64,000 nucleotides of DNA from Lophium mytilinum (lineage: Eukaryota; Ascomycota; Dothideomycetes; Mytilinidiales; Mytilinidiaceae). Both the position numbers and the translations under genes were made by a program. Shown piece by piece: positions 1 through 12,700 of this stretch. Numbering within the stretch: position 1 is the first letter of the stretch; each line of letters starts with the position of its first letter. The stretch is taken from the NCBI GenBank assembly GCA_010093605.1, contig MU004186.1, positions 1,592,616 to 1,656,615 of the forward strand, given 5' to 3'. Below the pieces are notes generated by a model. The model did not search any database, was not told where the DNA came from, and saw nothing but the letters and a program-made list of their open reading frames with translations.

Positions 1-504
1 CCTCTTGTAAGTGTTTCTTCAACTCTGACCAATGGTTGTTGTTCTAGTGTGTGTTACGGCCGAAATACCGACAGTCGGCGATTGCTGCGTACTTTTTGCC
101 CGGGCGTGTGTTCATCGTTCGACCCGATCCTCATTACTCCACCCGATCTTCATATGTAGCACTTCGGAAATACGCCAACTTGATCAATGGCTAGGGTGAG
201 AATACATATATAGGTAGGAAGACATATCCTCAGCTGGTTTCTAGCATCACTCGATTGTCCAACCACCAAACTCCCTAACCATCACTGACAAAGAGCTACT
301 ACGCTTCAATTAAGCAATTTTAAGTACTTACTACATTTCTACATCTTCCTCCCTATCACACCTATACTTATAGCGTCATCAACCACCCCGACACTAGGGA
401 CTCGAGGAACCAACCCCAGTACCTCTCAACTGCATCCACCTAATCCTCCACGCAACCGCGCCGTCGCCCACAACTTGCACCTTCGTCCCCAACCTCCCCC
501 AAAA
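1..504. other. Intergenic region and 5' leader of the first gene
   Basis: I see no coding region with family support here. From about 240 the sequence becomes rich in C, A and T, which suits the promoter and leader of the gene starting at 505. No repeat or RNA gene was recognised. Confidence 0.5.
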
Positions 505-1020
505 ATGACCTCCCTCTTCCCCCACCCCGCCTACGCCGAAGAACAACCCCACGCCCGCACAATCCTCTACCTCCACGTCATCCGCGCGGGCACGCAAGCC
601 GCCGCGCTCGTCGCAACCGTCACCGCAACCGCCTCCTCCCTCTACTACCGCCCGCGGTCCCTCGCCGCCTTCGTCCCAAGACTCATAATCCACTCCGCGC
701 GTGCCGTGCCCATCGGCATCGTCTTCTCTGGTCTCGCGACGGCGGGGCGGATGTACGGGCGCGAGCAGATCGAGTGGCAGGACCGCACGTGGCGGTTGTT
801 GGAGAACAAGCCGCAGGAGCGGGCGGATTGGTGGGCGATTGGGGGCGGGGTTGGTGGTGCGGTTGCGGGGGTTTGGGGGGTGAGGAGGGGTGTGCTGCCG
901 GGTGTTGTTAGGGGGAGATATCTTGGGAGGACTGCGAAGTTGGTGCTGGGAGGGGCGGGAGTGGGGATGGGACCGGTTGGGGTGGGGTTGGGACAGGTTT
1001 ATACTGGTTTGAAGGGGTGA
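505..1020 (+). CDS. Small membrane protein, DUF1757-like
   Basis: A 171-residue protein with no introns. The frame is open from 475, but the ATG at 505 (MTSLFPHP) gives the usual start for this fungal family, so I chose it. Two hydrophobic stretches (about residues 25-45 and 60-80) and a glycine-rich C-terminus suggest a small integral membrane protein. The block GREQIEWQDRTWRLLENK around residues 83-100 matches my memory of the fungal DUF1757 family, whose biochemical role is not known to me. The coding strand is strongly C-rich up to about 720 and then strongly G-rich to the stop, an abrupt switch seen in two other genes here. Family assignment rests on recall, not on a search. Confidence 0.72.
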   Translation: MTSLFPHPAYAEEQPHARTILYLHVIRAGTQAAALVATVTATASSLYYRPRSLAAFVPRLIIHSARAVPIGIVFSGLATAGRMYGREQIEWQDRTWRLLENKPQERADWWAIGGGVGGAVAGVWGVRRGVLPGVVRGRYLGRTAKLVLGGAGVGMGPVGVGLGQVYTGLKG

Positions 1021-2017
1021 CTGCTTTAAGAAGAAGTCGGTTCAAACATGAAGACGGGTGGAGGATTGAAGAGATATGGATGTAATATGAGCTAGTGTAT
1101 ATATGAGACGATGTTTTGAGATATAATGTACAATATTTGTTGGGCCTAGGGACTCTATCCACACAATTTAGATGGATGAATTGCTTCCTTGTCTCCTATA
1201 TCTCAATCCATATATGAGTGATGATGTAGCTTCTTCCACCATATTAAGGCTGAACGGGCTGCATTCCTCCCTACATGGACTACATAGATCACCAATGGGT
1301 TCTGGTCCAGGATCCTTTTTGTAACTACTACTACTTGGTCAAGTGTGTCGGATCTTCAAATCCCCTAACGTCTCAGTACTCTCCTACTGAACCGCAAGAG
1401 CTTCATCAGCTGCCTACAAGGCTAGTACAAGGGCAGAATGAGGGGTTTGACGCTAATAGGCTGCTCGGCATCTCCACTCCGGCGGCAACTCAAACAAGCT
1501 TTGCTGGGCGGGCTCCGAGGACAAGGCACGGCACCACATCCGCACCGGGTTGGCGGCCTGGGCTCCACTCAATTGAACGCCGCAAATTTGTCGTCAGCAC
1601 TTCGACCATGGATGGCAGCCAGAGATGGCCGCAATGCTCGCTATGAACGGCCGGCCTGAGGCTGATAGTCATACAGTCGGGTCTGACAGGCGACGTGAAA
1701 CCGGCCCCCAGGAGGATGTTGCAGCAGGGAGTCTGTCCAACGACGGCGTCCGGTGCGTACGCAATCGGATTTAGGGCCCTAGCCGCGCTCAGATAATGCG
1801 TCGTCATGACTTCCACACACCTCATCTCTTTCTCTGCACCTAACTTTCTAGTCTCTGCTTCGTGTTGCACTGCATCTGTCTCTTCCACTCTCTCGGCTTT
1901 CTCTTTACACGCTCTCTCTGCTTCCTAGCGTTCCTTTGGCGCCTCATACGTAACCAGTTTTCGACCCGTGAACGTGTATACTACTACTACATAATTCCAG
2001 CCTCCCGTTCCTTCAAG
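1021..2017. other. Intergenic region, no gene recognised
   Basis: About 1 kb between two genes on the + strand. Open frames of up to 132 codons exist on both strands (1275-1646 +, 1490-1888 -), but they overlap each other, lack recognisable domains and look like chance. The stretch 1800-2017 is rich in C and T and is probably the leader of the SGNH hydrolase. Confidence 0.45.
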
Positions 2018-3314
2018 ATGCGCTTCCTGACTAGACTCCATGCCATTAGTGCTATGGTAATTCTGAGCCTGTTCTACTTCGGATGGATACTACCGTCTCT
2101 ACACATCAAGACTCGCATCCAAAAGGCATGGAAAGGCCACGCTCGCCAATTGGTCGTGTTTGGGGACGACTGGTCAGACATTGGTGAATACCGCATTTCT
2201 CCACCAAAAGCTGCCTCTGTTCCAGTGCGAGACGAAGGTCAGGGTCAGCTATGGACGGAAGTGTTGTGCAAAGAGGTAACCCATTTGCGGGGTCCGACTA
2301 AACGGGCTGTGCTGACGCGTGACAGTTGGTTTGCGACTACATTGACAACTTCGCTCGATCGTCGATAGCCGGAGACAACAGCAGCATGGGATCATTGGTT
2401 GACAACGACATTTATGCCAACGCAACATCATTGAATGAGACATCGCCCAACCTGGTCCCCGATTTCAAGAAACAGGTGCAGCAATGGATCAACTTCGAAA
2501 AGCAGAAGCGACTAATGCCCTTACGCCACGGCAAAGGAGAATGGACGATCTTCACCGTGCAGTTCGGCGTGTGGGATTTGCTGAGATACGCCAGCCTCGG
2601 AAAGAAACAGGCCACATTCGCGATCGACCGTAGCATCGAAGAGCTCTTCCACAACCTCAACACCATCGCCGAGCACAAGTCTGAGCCTATCAAGGTCGTC
2701 CTACCGGTTTTGTTCGACGTGACTTTCCTCCCTCGCTTCGCAAACCTGAGAAGCGACCACTCAGCAGATTTCGCGTACGATCAGCACTTCGCCGTCTTTC
2801 TTCTGGGCTACTGGAACTCTGTCTTGTCTCGGGCAGCGACTCACTGGACTAGCGGTGAGATTGTGATGCCAGACGTCAACCGGATCTTGGTCAATGAAGT
2901 TCGCGCAAGACAGCTCTACACAATGGGCATTACAGACGCTTCGGGAGCCGGGACACAAAAGCCGTTGTTCAAAGAGGTTGAAACGCCTTGTCTGTCTGCG
3001 TCGGTACCGCAGGATGGGGACCTGCAGGGAGCCGTGCCACTTAGATGCGCTGAGCCGACAGGCCATCTTTTTTGGTAACTGGCCTTTGGACCTCACCTGT
3101 TTCATGCTAACCTTGGGTTAGGGATGACATGCACCTCGGCGGTGCGGCCCACACACTCATCGGCAAGAATGCCGCTGAATTAGTCAACGGGAACGAGACT
3201 GTCAATATGGATGCCCTCGAAAAGGAAAAGAACTCCGACAACAAGGCTTCGGTCTTCTCAGATTTAAGAAAGATGAGAAAAGACTTTAGGCTGAAATTTC
3301 CTCCCACAAATTAA
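2018..3314 (+). CDS. Membrane-anchored SGNH/GDSL-type hydrolase
   Basis: Three exons (2018-2275, 2326-3074, 3122-3314) joined across introns of 50 and 47 nt give 399 residues. The N-terminus (MRFLTRLHAIS, then a hydrophobic run to about residue 28) looks like a signal anchor or uncleaved signal peptide, placing the enzyme in the secretory pathway. VVFGDDWSD near residue 48 is the block I serine-containing motif in a GDxxS form. FGVWD near 160 fits block III. The second splice restores FWDDMHLGGAAH, the Asp-x-x-His pair that completes the catalytic triad, which strongly supports that junction. Fungal relatives are carbohydrate or lipid esterases; the substrate cannot be told. Asn-rich sequons suit an extracellular protein. 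Confidence 0.8.
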
Positions 3315-3730
3315 TTCCGATTCGCCATTGCTGCTCGCATTGGTCGAGTTGCATTCCAGACCCTATGGATGCGTACAAGCGTTTGTAGTCATTGTGGGCT
3401 GGCGTTGCCGCTTCCTTGCATCAGTCTCTGTGCTGGAATGTCTCAGCGTGCGGCCACAGATGTCTTGGCCGCCCTGGGGCGAACGAGAACAAAGAACCTC
3501 CGTCGCGAACAGCTCCGCACCTGCAAATGTCTAGAACAATCACTTACAAGCTGTCTCGGTCGGGGGCGCGAACAAAGAAAGCTCACTCTAGAGGGAGGGG
3601 GAATAATAGCCACAAAGCAGCCGCCATGCTGTCCTCATCCTTGGTACATCTATCCGGCTTCCTATTCGGAATACAATGAAATTCTTCCTCAAAGAAGCCT
3701 GCTAATTATCAATCAGAGCCCTCGTCGACA
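3315..3730. other. Intergenic region upstream of the HMG-box gene
   Basis: This 416-bp gap separates two + strand genes. Short open frames in three phases overlap here but none has a recognisable motif. It most likely holds the 3' end of the SGNH hydrolase transcript and the promoter of the HMG-box gene. Confidence 0.45.
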
Positions 3731-5913
3731 ATGCTGACCTCTCGAGTTCTGCCGCCGATTCTTCGGTCTCCTCAGTTGCAGGCCACCCCGCAACTCATCA
3801 CCAACACCTCGCGACGGGACGACATCGCCCAAGAGCCGAGAATGGGCACCGATGCTCATCGGAAGAGCTTCGAGAAGGGTGAGAAGAGTGCTACGAGTTC
3901 TCGCAGGTCATCAAAGACAATGTTGACTCGATCAGCATCGTCTCCGAGCCCTGCTCGACATTCAAAGGGAACTCCGCCGCCCTCTCCCAAGACCTCGCCG
4001 ACTCGCATCACGCGGAAGAGGGCAGCGTCCCTCCTCGATACTGTGAATAACAAGGCGAGGCCGGAAGAGCAGCAGCAGAGCCCTCCGACTCCGAGGGAGA
4101 GCAATGGTCTTCCCTCGGTGACACCTGGAGAGTTTGCAGGACATGTCTGCCTGTGCCAGCCAGAGCCAAAGATTCCCCGCCCCAGGAACGGTGAGTCCTT
4201 GTTTGAGTTTCTTTGTCCGCTTGCAACGGATGCCGGTCCGAATGATATTGCCGACAAAGACATGTCTTTATATGTCAGCTTCGTAGACCCTACTAGATGG
4301 CGGCTGATTCTTTGTAGCTTTTATTCTTTATCGTCAGCATCATCAACAAACTGTCGTGGCTCGTCACCCTGGACTTGCAAACCCAGAGATTTCGAAGATC
4401 ATCGGCGAGCAGTGGCAGTCTGAGTCTGACGCGGTGAAGGCCGAGTGGAAAGGTCTTGCAAATGTGAGTTCTATGACGCTGAGTGGTGATGTAAGTGACT
4501 GTCGCTGAAAAGGTGCAGGAAGAAAAAAGCCGGCACCTGCTTAAATATCCTGAATACCGATACCAGCCTCGTCGGAACGGGAAGCCGGGTGCTCTTCCAG
4601 AGAACCCATCTGGACAGCACACGACTGTAGACAAATACAGGTGTCCCCGGTGTGGCGGGCGGAGTATACGAACTCCCACCAGCCCATTTCCGACTCCACA
4701 GCCGACGCCGCTGTTGCCTCCTCCAAAGCAGTCCCCAAACTCGACTTCGACGACTCGCTTCCTTCCTATGATGAACAATCTGAGTTTGGAATCTCCATTA
4801 TCACGCCGTACCAGACCAGGACCATCGAATTTGAGCAGCATTCAAGTGTCTGCTAGTCCAGTGGACACTACCATGTACAGTCCGCTTTCGCCGGACTCTA
4901 AACGCCGTCGCTATAATCTTAGTGGATACGCTCCTCCAAGTGGTAGACGTATGGACGGTGCTCCGTACTACACGTCTCACGCTAGACGTGACTCTCTCCC
5001 TCCAATACGACAGTCCCCTCCGAATACAGCCATCATGCCACCGCCGCGAACACCTCGCCGAGCTTCGGTGGACATGAGCCTCAACAACCTACCTGCTGTA
5101 GGCCACGACCAGAGCCGAAGCGTGGAGGCCATGGTGATGAGTGTCCCATATCCGGTGAAGATCAAGGTGCTGGGGAAGATCACTCCGCCACTCAAGACGC
5201 CTGGTCTTACTAGTCCAGCAAACGCAGTGCGTGGTGCCATCATCAGCGTCGAGGGGGATGACCTCGAAGCTGTGAAGGAGCTCTGCTTATGGCTCGAGGA
5301 GTTCTTGAAAAAGGACGAGTTCAAGGTGCAGCCCAAGACGTTCGATCCGCCCAAATTGCCGGACGACGAGGAGGAAGAGGTGACTTTCGCGGATTACCTC
5401 GACATCATAAAGGAGTGGCACGGAAAGAGCAAGGAGATGATTGAGTACATTACTACTCTGGTAGCGTCTGAGGAAACGCCTGAATCTGTCTCAAAAAGCG
5501 ACGCGAATGACAAGGAAATGGAGGATGCGGATAAAGCGGAGGAGAAGGAGGAGAAAGCAGGACAAGCAGAAATCAAACCCGTCGTTATTCTGCCGACTTA
5601 TCAGCTACACGCTTCGAACGTCTACACGTCGCGCATCCCGATCGCAGACGCGTACTCGCCAACGGACCATTGGCAATGGATGGCGACGCTGTGGCGCGGA
5701 ACGGTCGGGCCGGACCTTACCATCTACATCCGCGACGCGAAGCCCGAAGAGCTGCAGAAGGAGAAGATGGTGGATCTACTCGATGAGATAAGGTGTCTGA
5801 CAGTGAGGAAAGAAAAGGGATCAAGCAAGGTGGAGGACTCGGCATTGCGGCGAATTGGATTCGAGGTCGGTGAGTGGATCAGAACGGTCGGACAGGAGAA
5901 GAGCGGGCATTAG
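3731..5913 (+). CDS. HMG-box transcription factor
   Basis: Exons 3731-4190, 4318-4463 and 4519-5913 give 666 residues. The HMG box is assembled only after splicing: PKIPRPRN ends exon 1, AFILYRQHHQ opens exon 2, SKIIGEQW and EWKGLAN follow, and EEKSRHLLKYPEYRYQP opens exon 3. It lies at about residues 145-215 and is of the sequence-specific (MATA_HMG, Ste11/Rox1-like) type. A second conserved piece, YRCPRCGGRS, lies about 30 residues further on and recurs in fungal relatives. The N-terminus and the region after the box are Ser/Pro rich and probably disordered; an acidic Asp/Glu stretch lies near residue 430. It is expected to act in the nucleus. The ATG at 3731 is the first in the open frame; an internal start at 3842 is possible. 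Confidence 0.85.
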
Positions 5914-6594
5914 GCACAATTTGCGGAGGATCTTGGATGGTTTCACGACATGTAGTTCTTACTATGATTCTTGTGTGTGTGTCAGCGTGGACGCGACTGA
6001 TCTTACCTTGGCTGTTTGTTTGATTGATGAATGAGCGAAACGTAGGACTGGCAACTGTGCGTGATGCGTTTTGGTCAAGTTTTACCTTTTCTTGGGCTGG
6101 AGGGCATTCGCGTATATAGGCGGAGGTGTAATATAAAATTATTCCCGAGTGGCGTCGGTGTTGTGATGCTTGCCCAGCGTACGGTGACGAATTGCGGGGA
6201 GTCTCAGCCCTACGCGGTCCGGTGATGCAAACGACCCTTGCTCTTCACATGCAAACGGCGTCGGCAACCACTCGACACTCGTCGAGACGGCACAGGAACC
6301 ACAACGACAGCCGTAAAGGTTATGGGCTCCGACGACTACGGCTGAGCACTACCTCTTCCCTCACCGTCCCTTGGTTCCCTCTGACACCGTTACCGTACAA
6401 CTTCAGCTTCTTATGCCGCCAATACTCTCAGGCTGCCCGCCATCGTCATCACCATCTGCACCGCCATACTGCGTGCTGTACGCCTGAAGTGAGTGCTGCG
6501 GCACTGCCGTTGCTTCCGGCATGATTGGTACGTTGCATTAAGATGTGGTTCTCTTTCACAGAAGCCAGCTTCGAGCTGGGTGGTGGTACTGACG
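5914..6594. other. Intergenic region and probable 5' leader
   Basis: This 681-bp gap contains overlapping open frames of up to 110 codons on + (6192-6524) with low-complexity His/Thr/Arg content and no domain. I read them as chance. The last 100 bases include ATGs out of frame with the downstream hydrolase. Confidence 0.4.
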
Positions 6595-9047
6595 ATGGAG
6601 ATAGACCACGTCCTAGGACGGCCCTCGGTGCAGTTTCGCAAGATTCAAGTGCTCGCCGTCGTGTCTTTTTGGTCCGTCTACTTGTACAAGTGCGTATTAT
6701 TTCTAACAAATACCCTTTATACTCCAAAAAGCTCCGCAATCTCTCCATTGAAGATGACCACATTCCAAAGCTAACACGAAGCGTGAACAGAGGCGACCGC
6801 AATGGTCCCCCCATCCTCCGCCGCCTCTCCTCCCTCCTCTCCGCCCGCCTCACCACCTGGCAGACCCTCGTTATAACCCTTCTTTGGCTGTACATCTCCC
6901 GCAACTTCGGCAAGCTCGTGGGACTCGAATGCCCCGAACCGCTCGCGAACCTCTACTCCCGCTCCTACTTCCGCGCAACATGGGTCACCACAGCACTCGA
7001 TGCCGGCTTCTGGACGGCGATGCGTATCCGCCGAAAATGGCCCCGCGATTTCCTGAGTGTCGTCTTCAGCATATACTATATGATCTGCGCCGAGCAGGCC
7101 GACGAGAAGGTGCGCAAGATCCGGGCCACGCTCACGGTCGAACATCTGCGCGTCAGCTGGAACAAAGGCACCACGCCGTACCTGAACTTCTTCACGTCTT
7201 TGATGCGACCGCGTCTGATGCGGTACCCACCGCGTGAGATTCGGATCCCTCGGCCTTCGCAGTCGGCGTATAAGGAACCCGTCCATGGGTGGCTGTACTA
7301 CGATGGACCGTTGAGCAAGCTCAAGGAGCAGACCCGAGTCGTGCTGGATGTTCCCGGTGGAGGCTTTGTGGCTATGGATCCCCGCAATCACGACGACAAG
7401 CTTATGGGCTGGGCTGGACGGACTGGCCTGCCTGTCCTGAGTCTAGACTACAGAAAGGCTCCAGAGCACCCGTACCCCTATGCGCTGAATGAGTGCTACG
7501 ACGTCTACCACTCCATCGTCGCATCGCGTGGACGATGCGTGGGGCTTTCAGGCGAAACTATTCCTAAGATCGTTGTTTCTGGCGACTCTGCTGGCGGGAA
7601 CCTTGCAGTCGGCATGGTGCTCATGGTCCTTCAATCCGGGTCCACAGACACGCGACGATGGCAAGGCGAACTGGAGCTACCGCCTCCAGCCGGCGTCGTG
7701 CTCAATTACCCAGCCCTAGACATGAACATCGGCAACTGGATGACAGACGAGCAAATGGCACTGATACGCGACCGCCGCTCACGAAAGACCAACCAAGGCA
7801 TCCTCCGCCGCAAGAGCGAAGACTACCGCCACCTCGCCCCGAACACCCCCCACGTCTCCGACGATGAAGCCTCCGACGACGAGGCCCCCTCAACCTCCCC
7901 CCTCACCTCCCCACCCACCGCCATCCACCTCTCCGCCGCCCACACCGGCATCGATACCGCCCTCCGCCCAACCACCACCAACAGCAGCCTCACCTCACCC
8001 CCCCTAACCCCCTTCACCGCCACCCGCGCCGCCCTACCCCCCGACCCCCTCCCCCTTACAACCACCCAGCCCCACCTCCTCAAAACCCGCCTCGCCATGT
8101 CCTCCATGATCTCCTACTTCTCCGACCGCATCCTCACCCCGGAGATGATGCGCGCCATGATCATCCTCTACATCGGCCCCCACCACCGGCCCGACTTCAG
8201 CACCGACTACCTCCTCTCCCCGCTCCTCGCGCCCGAGCACCTCCTCGCCCGCTTCCCCCGCGTCTGGTTCCTCACCGGCGAGCGCGATCCCCTCGTCGAC
8301 GACACCGTCATCTTCGCGGGCCGCGTAAGGCAAGCGAAACGCGCGGCGTGGAGCGAGGCGCGGGAACTCGGGCTCCCGTTCGGCCTGTCACGGGGGGCGG
8401 ACAAGGGGAATGGGGCAGGGAAATACGACACAGGCTTCCGCGAAGAGGACTTCGTGAACGTGGAACTGGTCCCCGGCGTCAGCCACGGGTTTCTGCAGTT
8501 CGTGGGCGTGTTTCCCGAGGGGTGGGGGTATATCCGGCGGTGTGCGCGGTGGATGGTTGAGGCTTTCGAATCTGCAGAGACGGAAGATGAGGTGCGGCGG
8601 CAGGGGGGTGGGGCGGCGGCGGCGGGGAAGCGGAGGAGGAGGGAAGGGAGTGGGTATTTCGGCACTGCGGGGTTGGAGGCGGCTGTGAATGGGTTGTCTT
8701 CGGGTGCGAAGAAGGAGAGCGGCGGCGAACGGCGGCATCATTTCAGATCTGGGACGCAGAGCTCGGCGGATGAGGATCGGCCGCTGGAGATGACGATTGG
8801 GAAGGCGAAGGTGTCGCCGCCTGCTGGTAATAAAGCGAACGGCAACATGAATGGTGTGAGTGGGAAGGCAGGGAGGGATAGGAAGCCGTCTCGTGCTAGT
8901 AATGAGAGGGGGAGAGGGAAGGGCAGGCGGAAGAGTCTGGTCAGTCTGGCGTCGGAAGACGATTTGTTGGGCAGACGCATGAAGGGGCTTACAGGTGGGC
9001 TGTTGGGGAATGGGGAAGGTGGGTGGGAGGGCGGTGGGGGGTTGTAG
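6595..9047 (+). CDS. Alpha/beta-hydrolase fold-3 lipase/esterase with long C-terminal tail
   Basis: Two exons (6595-6689, 6791-9047) give 783 residues. The 101-nt intron has a GTGCGT donor and a GCTAAC branch site 18 nt before the acceptor; it joins the membrane segment IQVLAVVSFWSVYLYK to GDRNGPPILRR. Without it, the long frame has no suitable ATG. Further hydrophobic segments follow in the first 150 residues, so the protein is probably membrane bound. VPGGGFVAMD (about 215-225) supplies the oxyanion hole, GDSAGG (about 295) the nucleophile, ERDPLVDD (about 530) the acid and GVSHGF (about 596) the histidine. A low-complexity Ser/Thr/Pro/Asp insert of about 90 residues separates nucleophile and acid. 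The last 170 residues are disordered, basic and Gly/Ser rich. Substrate unknown; steryl-ester or glyceride hydrolases share this fold. Sense strand is C-rich at 7790-8330, then G-rich. Confidence 0.82.
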
Positions 9048-9736
9048 ATAGCCACGGGTGTTTGTATGAAATGCTGTCATCCTATTCCTAGAGCGCGCTT
9101 TGGCTGCTGCAGTGCTTTTTGAGTGATGCTAGTCTGGCGTCTGGCTAGAAGATAGTGAGGTGGAATAGAAGAGGGGGTTCTTGTGAAGGTGGCGATATGT
9201 TAGGGAAATGGGAGATAGTTCGTAACCGTTTAAAGTGAAGAGATCTTCCGTGTATCGTGTGCTTAGGTTAGGGGTGCGTTCAGAAGTTTGGCCGTAGAAT
9301 GTGAAAGCAGGAACCAGGCTGTCCCGATTTGAAGTCGTCTTGGGCGTGGTATTTACTATGGCTTATACTTCGATCTATGCAGTGGGGTCGTGTGAAAGCC
9401 GCCCTAGATCAGCGTCACGAACAATGGTGGAAGAGGCGAGGTTCGGGCATAGCTATTACTCGTTGTGGTACCTTTTCGTGTATGAGATGGAAAGGATCGA
9501 ACACGTTCAGGGGAATACGTAGAGGCGGTCGTGGGATAATGTACATATTTGACACTATGTATACTAGTAGTCAGAGAACTTAACAGACCAACCTTTGTAC
9601 GCCGTACAACCAATCCCCACCGTAATCATAAATGTACACCGTTACCATGCCCAATTCGCTCGTAAAGTAACTATCCGGAACCCAAGGGGGTTAGAACAGT
9701 AATCGTATATCGTATATCGTACACTTCCCTTGCAGC
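9048..9736. other. Convergent intergenic region
   Basis: The alpha/beta hydrolase and SNF2 genes point at each other across this 689-bp gap, so it should hold two 3' untranslated regions. Near 9705-9722 the sequence cgtatatcgtatatcgta is a short direct repeat. No gene was recognised. Confidence 0.45.
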
Positions 9737-12700
9737 CTAACGTGAGCCGGTGGTGACCGGGCCACCGAAGAGGCTCCGAACAGCTAGAGGAGCCTGCGCC
9801 GTGTCCGATGCGGATGTCGCAGGAGTCGGGAAGACATCGGCATGAAGAGGGCCAAAATCAGTGACAGGAGTTGCGGTCGCAGGAGCAACAGGAGCAGCCT
9901 CGGCCTGGTTCTTCTTCTTGGGCCATTTCATTTTCTTCGCTCCCTTTCCCGCCTTGTCGCCCGCAAACCCAATACTCTCCCAGGCACCATCATACTCAGC
10001 ACGGTTCGGCCTAGCAAACACTCGCTGCCTTTCCCTCAGTCTGGCCATTTGATTTTCTCCCTTCGCCTCGTGCGGTTCCAAAGGGACAATTTTTGCATTC
10101 TGGATGATTTCTTGGATCTGTCTATCGTCCTCGATGGTTTTTGCTTTCTGCAGCTCGTCATCGACGCGCATTCCCTGGGTGCGCTCGGCTACTGCGTCGA
10201 AAATGGCTTCTTCGATCGTCCCTTCGAGGATGAGTGTCTCGACGAGGACTTTCTGAGTCTGACCAATGCGATGGGCACGCTTGATAGCCTGTGCCTCGAC
10301 GTCTTTTCGGTTGATGGGGTTGATGATGAGGACGATGCTCGCGACATGGAGGTCCAGACCGTGTGAACCGCAAGCGACGTCCATAAGAAAGACACGGAGG
10401 TTGGAATCTTCCTTGAATAGCTGAATGTAGTTGTCTCGCTTGTGGGAGTCTAGTGTGCGAGCGTAGATACGATGGCCGATGTGCAAGTAGTCTAGGCATT
10501 GAGATAGATAAAATGCGGTGTTGTCGCCGTCGTAGAAGATAATGATCTTGTGGTCGGCTTGGAACAGCATTACCCTGTCTAGGAGATAGCTCAGCTTGGA
10601 GGAGGTCGTTCCAACGACGTGCGTCTTCAGGAGGGGTGATCCGGCTGGCAGCTCGGCGGTCTTGTCGAGTGTCAGTTTTCGCTTCCTTTCTGGCATTTTG
10701 GGTTGCCTAGTTCCGTTGGATGTAGTCGACACATTCTCATTTTGTGTTGACTGGCTGCCTTTTTTTGGAGATGGATTTGTCCGTGTAGGCATTAAACGTT
10801 TAGCTGGCGCTGGATCCCCATCCACGCATGATAAAGGCACCCCTTTGGGAGCGGCTTTGGATGACTTCGACGTCTTACGTTTGGCTTCATTTATTTCCTC
10901 GGTTTTCGCGACTTGTTCCATCCTGATTTTCGCATGTTCACCTACGGCGACAAGTCCGGATGCTGGATCATCTGAAGATACCTGGCTATTCACGTGAAAC
11001 TGTCCCTCTAGTAGTTGCGAGACTCCAATCATCTGTGGAGATTCCAATCCGCCGAGTGCGAAATACTCAATGGACTCTTGTGGCCAATCATCCACGAAGA
11101 GACCCATCTCGTGTGTTTTACTGAGAGACAGCCAGCGAGGAGATCCCAGAACCTGCTCGATCATCTGCATACTTTCCGTCAGATTCGCGACGTCCTGCTG
11201 AGAGCAATTCCTGTCCTCTTTGTTGAGGTACTTGTGGCTAGTCTCCAGGGTTTCACGAACGTAATCCTTGGTGAAGCCTGTCCATGTGAAATTGCTTTGT
11301 CGAAGATTGTTTAGTAAGCTATGCCGTGCCTTCACGCTATTTTTATGAGTGTCGAACAAATAATCGACGCCCGTACGCTCACTAGTAATGGCATTCGCTC
11401 GCATAACCTGGATGAAGAGGTTTGCTGAAGATTTGTCAAACCAGGAAGGCTTTAGGCGAACAATAGAGTGTGTCATTTCAGGAATTTTGACCTCCTTTTC
11501 ATATATTTCGGGCGCAGTCTTAATGACTAATTCGCCTATCGTCTGCTTCATACACGCAGAGAAGCGTGTATACGTCTTTTTCAAGCCTGTCTTTTCATGA
11601 CGGTAGATGTAATCATTCCAATCGCAGTCCGTCCAGGGTTGGACCTTTAGGAAGTGCTTTGCGAGATCTCTGAGGCTCTTTACGGCTGATTTGGTGTCAT
11701 CCGATTCACTGAACTGACGTCTCTTCTCCATGACGGCATCTCTTGACTCAAGCTCATTTGTAATTGGTAACTCCACGTCGACGCCTACCAAATCCTTCGC
11801 TGGAGTTCCGGACACCACCCAGCGGCGTTCAGCCTGGATCTGGCCAGCAATGAGCACCGCATTGGATTTGGCAGACGAAAAGTTGTGGCCTTCGTCGATT
11901 ATCATTCTTAACCAATGCAGTTCTTTCAGAGGAGACCGATAGGTCTCGTCCATTTTGAAACAGCGACAATCGGGAATGCGAGTCGCACCGATATAGGGGC
12001 ATTGACAGATTGTTGGCGCGCCGGTGAAAAGCCGTCGTCCGTAGCTATCTGCGCCATCCTTAATTTCTTGCTCAAAGCGTGCCCGACTGAATAAAACGAT
12101 ATCATACGTTCGCAACACAGCAGACGATGGCAGAAGCTTTGTACAGAAAATGTCATCCTGCTCTGCATGTTCCCCACTCCCTGGCAATCGAGCAGCGAAC
12201 TTGTTGTCTAATACCAGAACTTTTAGATACCCATCAGCAACGTGTTTCTTGATCTCGGATTGCCATTGAGTGAGAAGATTTGGAGGAACTACGATCAAAC
12301 TACCACTGCACAAGGTGACCTTCTGCGTGATATTGGTGCTACTACTGCGACTCTTCCGGGCCTGTTCGATTGGCACGTCATATGATGGTACAGCGGCGTC
12401 TAAGATTTTGGAGCATTCGTTGTCCTCAGCAATGCAGCGTTTCCATGGTATAGAGTTGCGTGTGGCCGTTGCGGCAGCCATCTTGGCAAGGGTGCCAACT
12501 TTCCAGAAGTCGTCGGCACCATAAGAAGAAATCGTTGTCGAGTTATTAATGCTCGTGACTTCTTCGGTTGGCAGTGGCTTTTCCGGGTCAAGGCTTTCTT
12601 GTGCTGGGCGAACTCTCTCTCCAGGGCGGCTAAGTCGGCCCCAAACCCGTTCTCCTCCTTGATACCGCGGCGGAATGGACGGCATATGATCTTTAGTTGA

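Noticed and set aside
1275-1888. Overlapping frames on both strands upstream of the SGNH hydrolase
   Set aside because: They overlap each other, lack family resemblance and show no intron or motif support.
6771-7391. A 206-codon minus-strand frame opposite the alpha/beta hydrolase
   Set aside because: It is fully antisense to a region with clear hydrolase motifs and has no domain of its own.
8388-9080. A 230-codon minus-strand Pro/Arg-rich frame
   Set aside because: A by-product of the G-rich coding strand of the hydrolase tail; low complexity and no motif.
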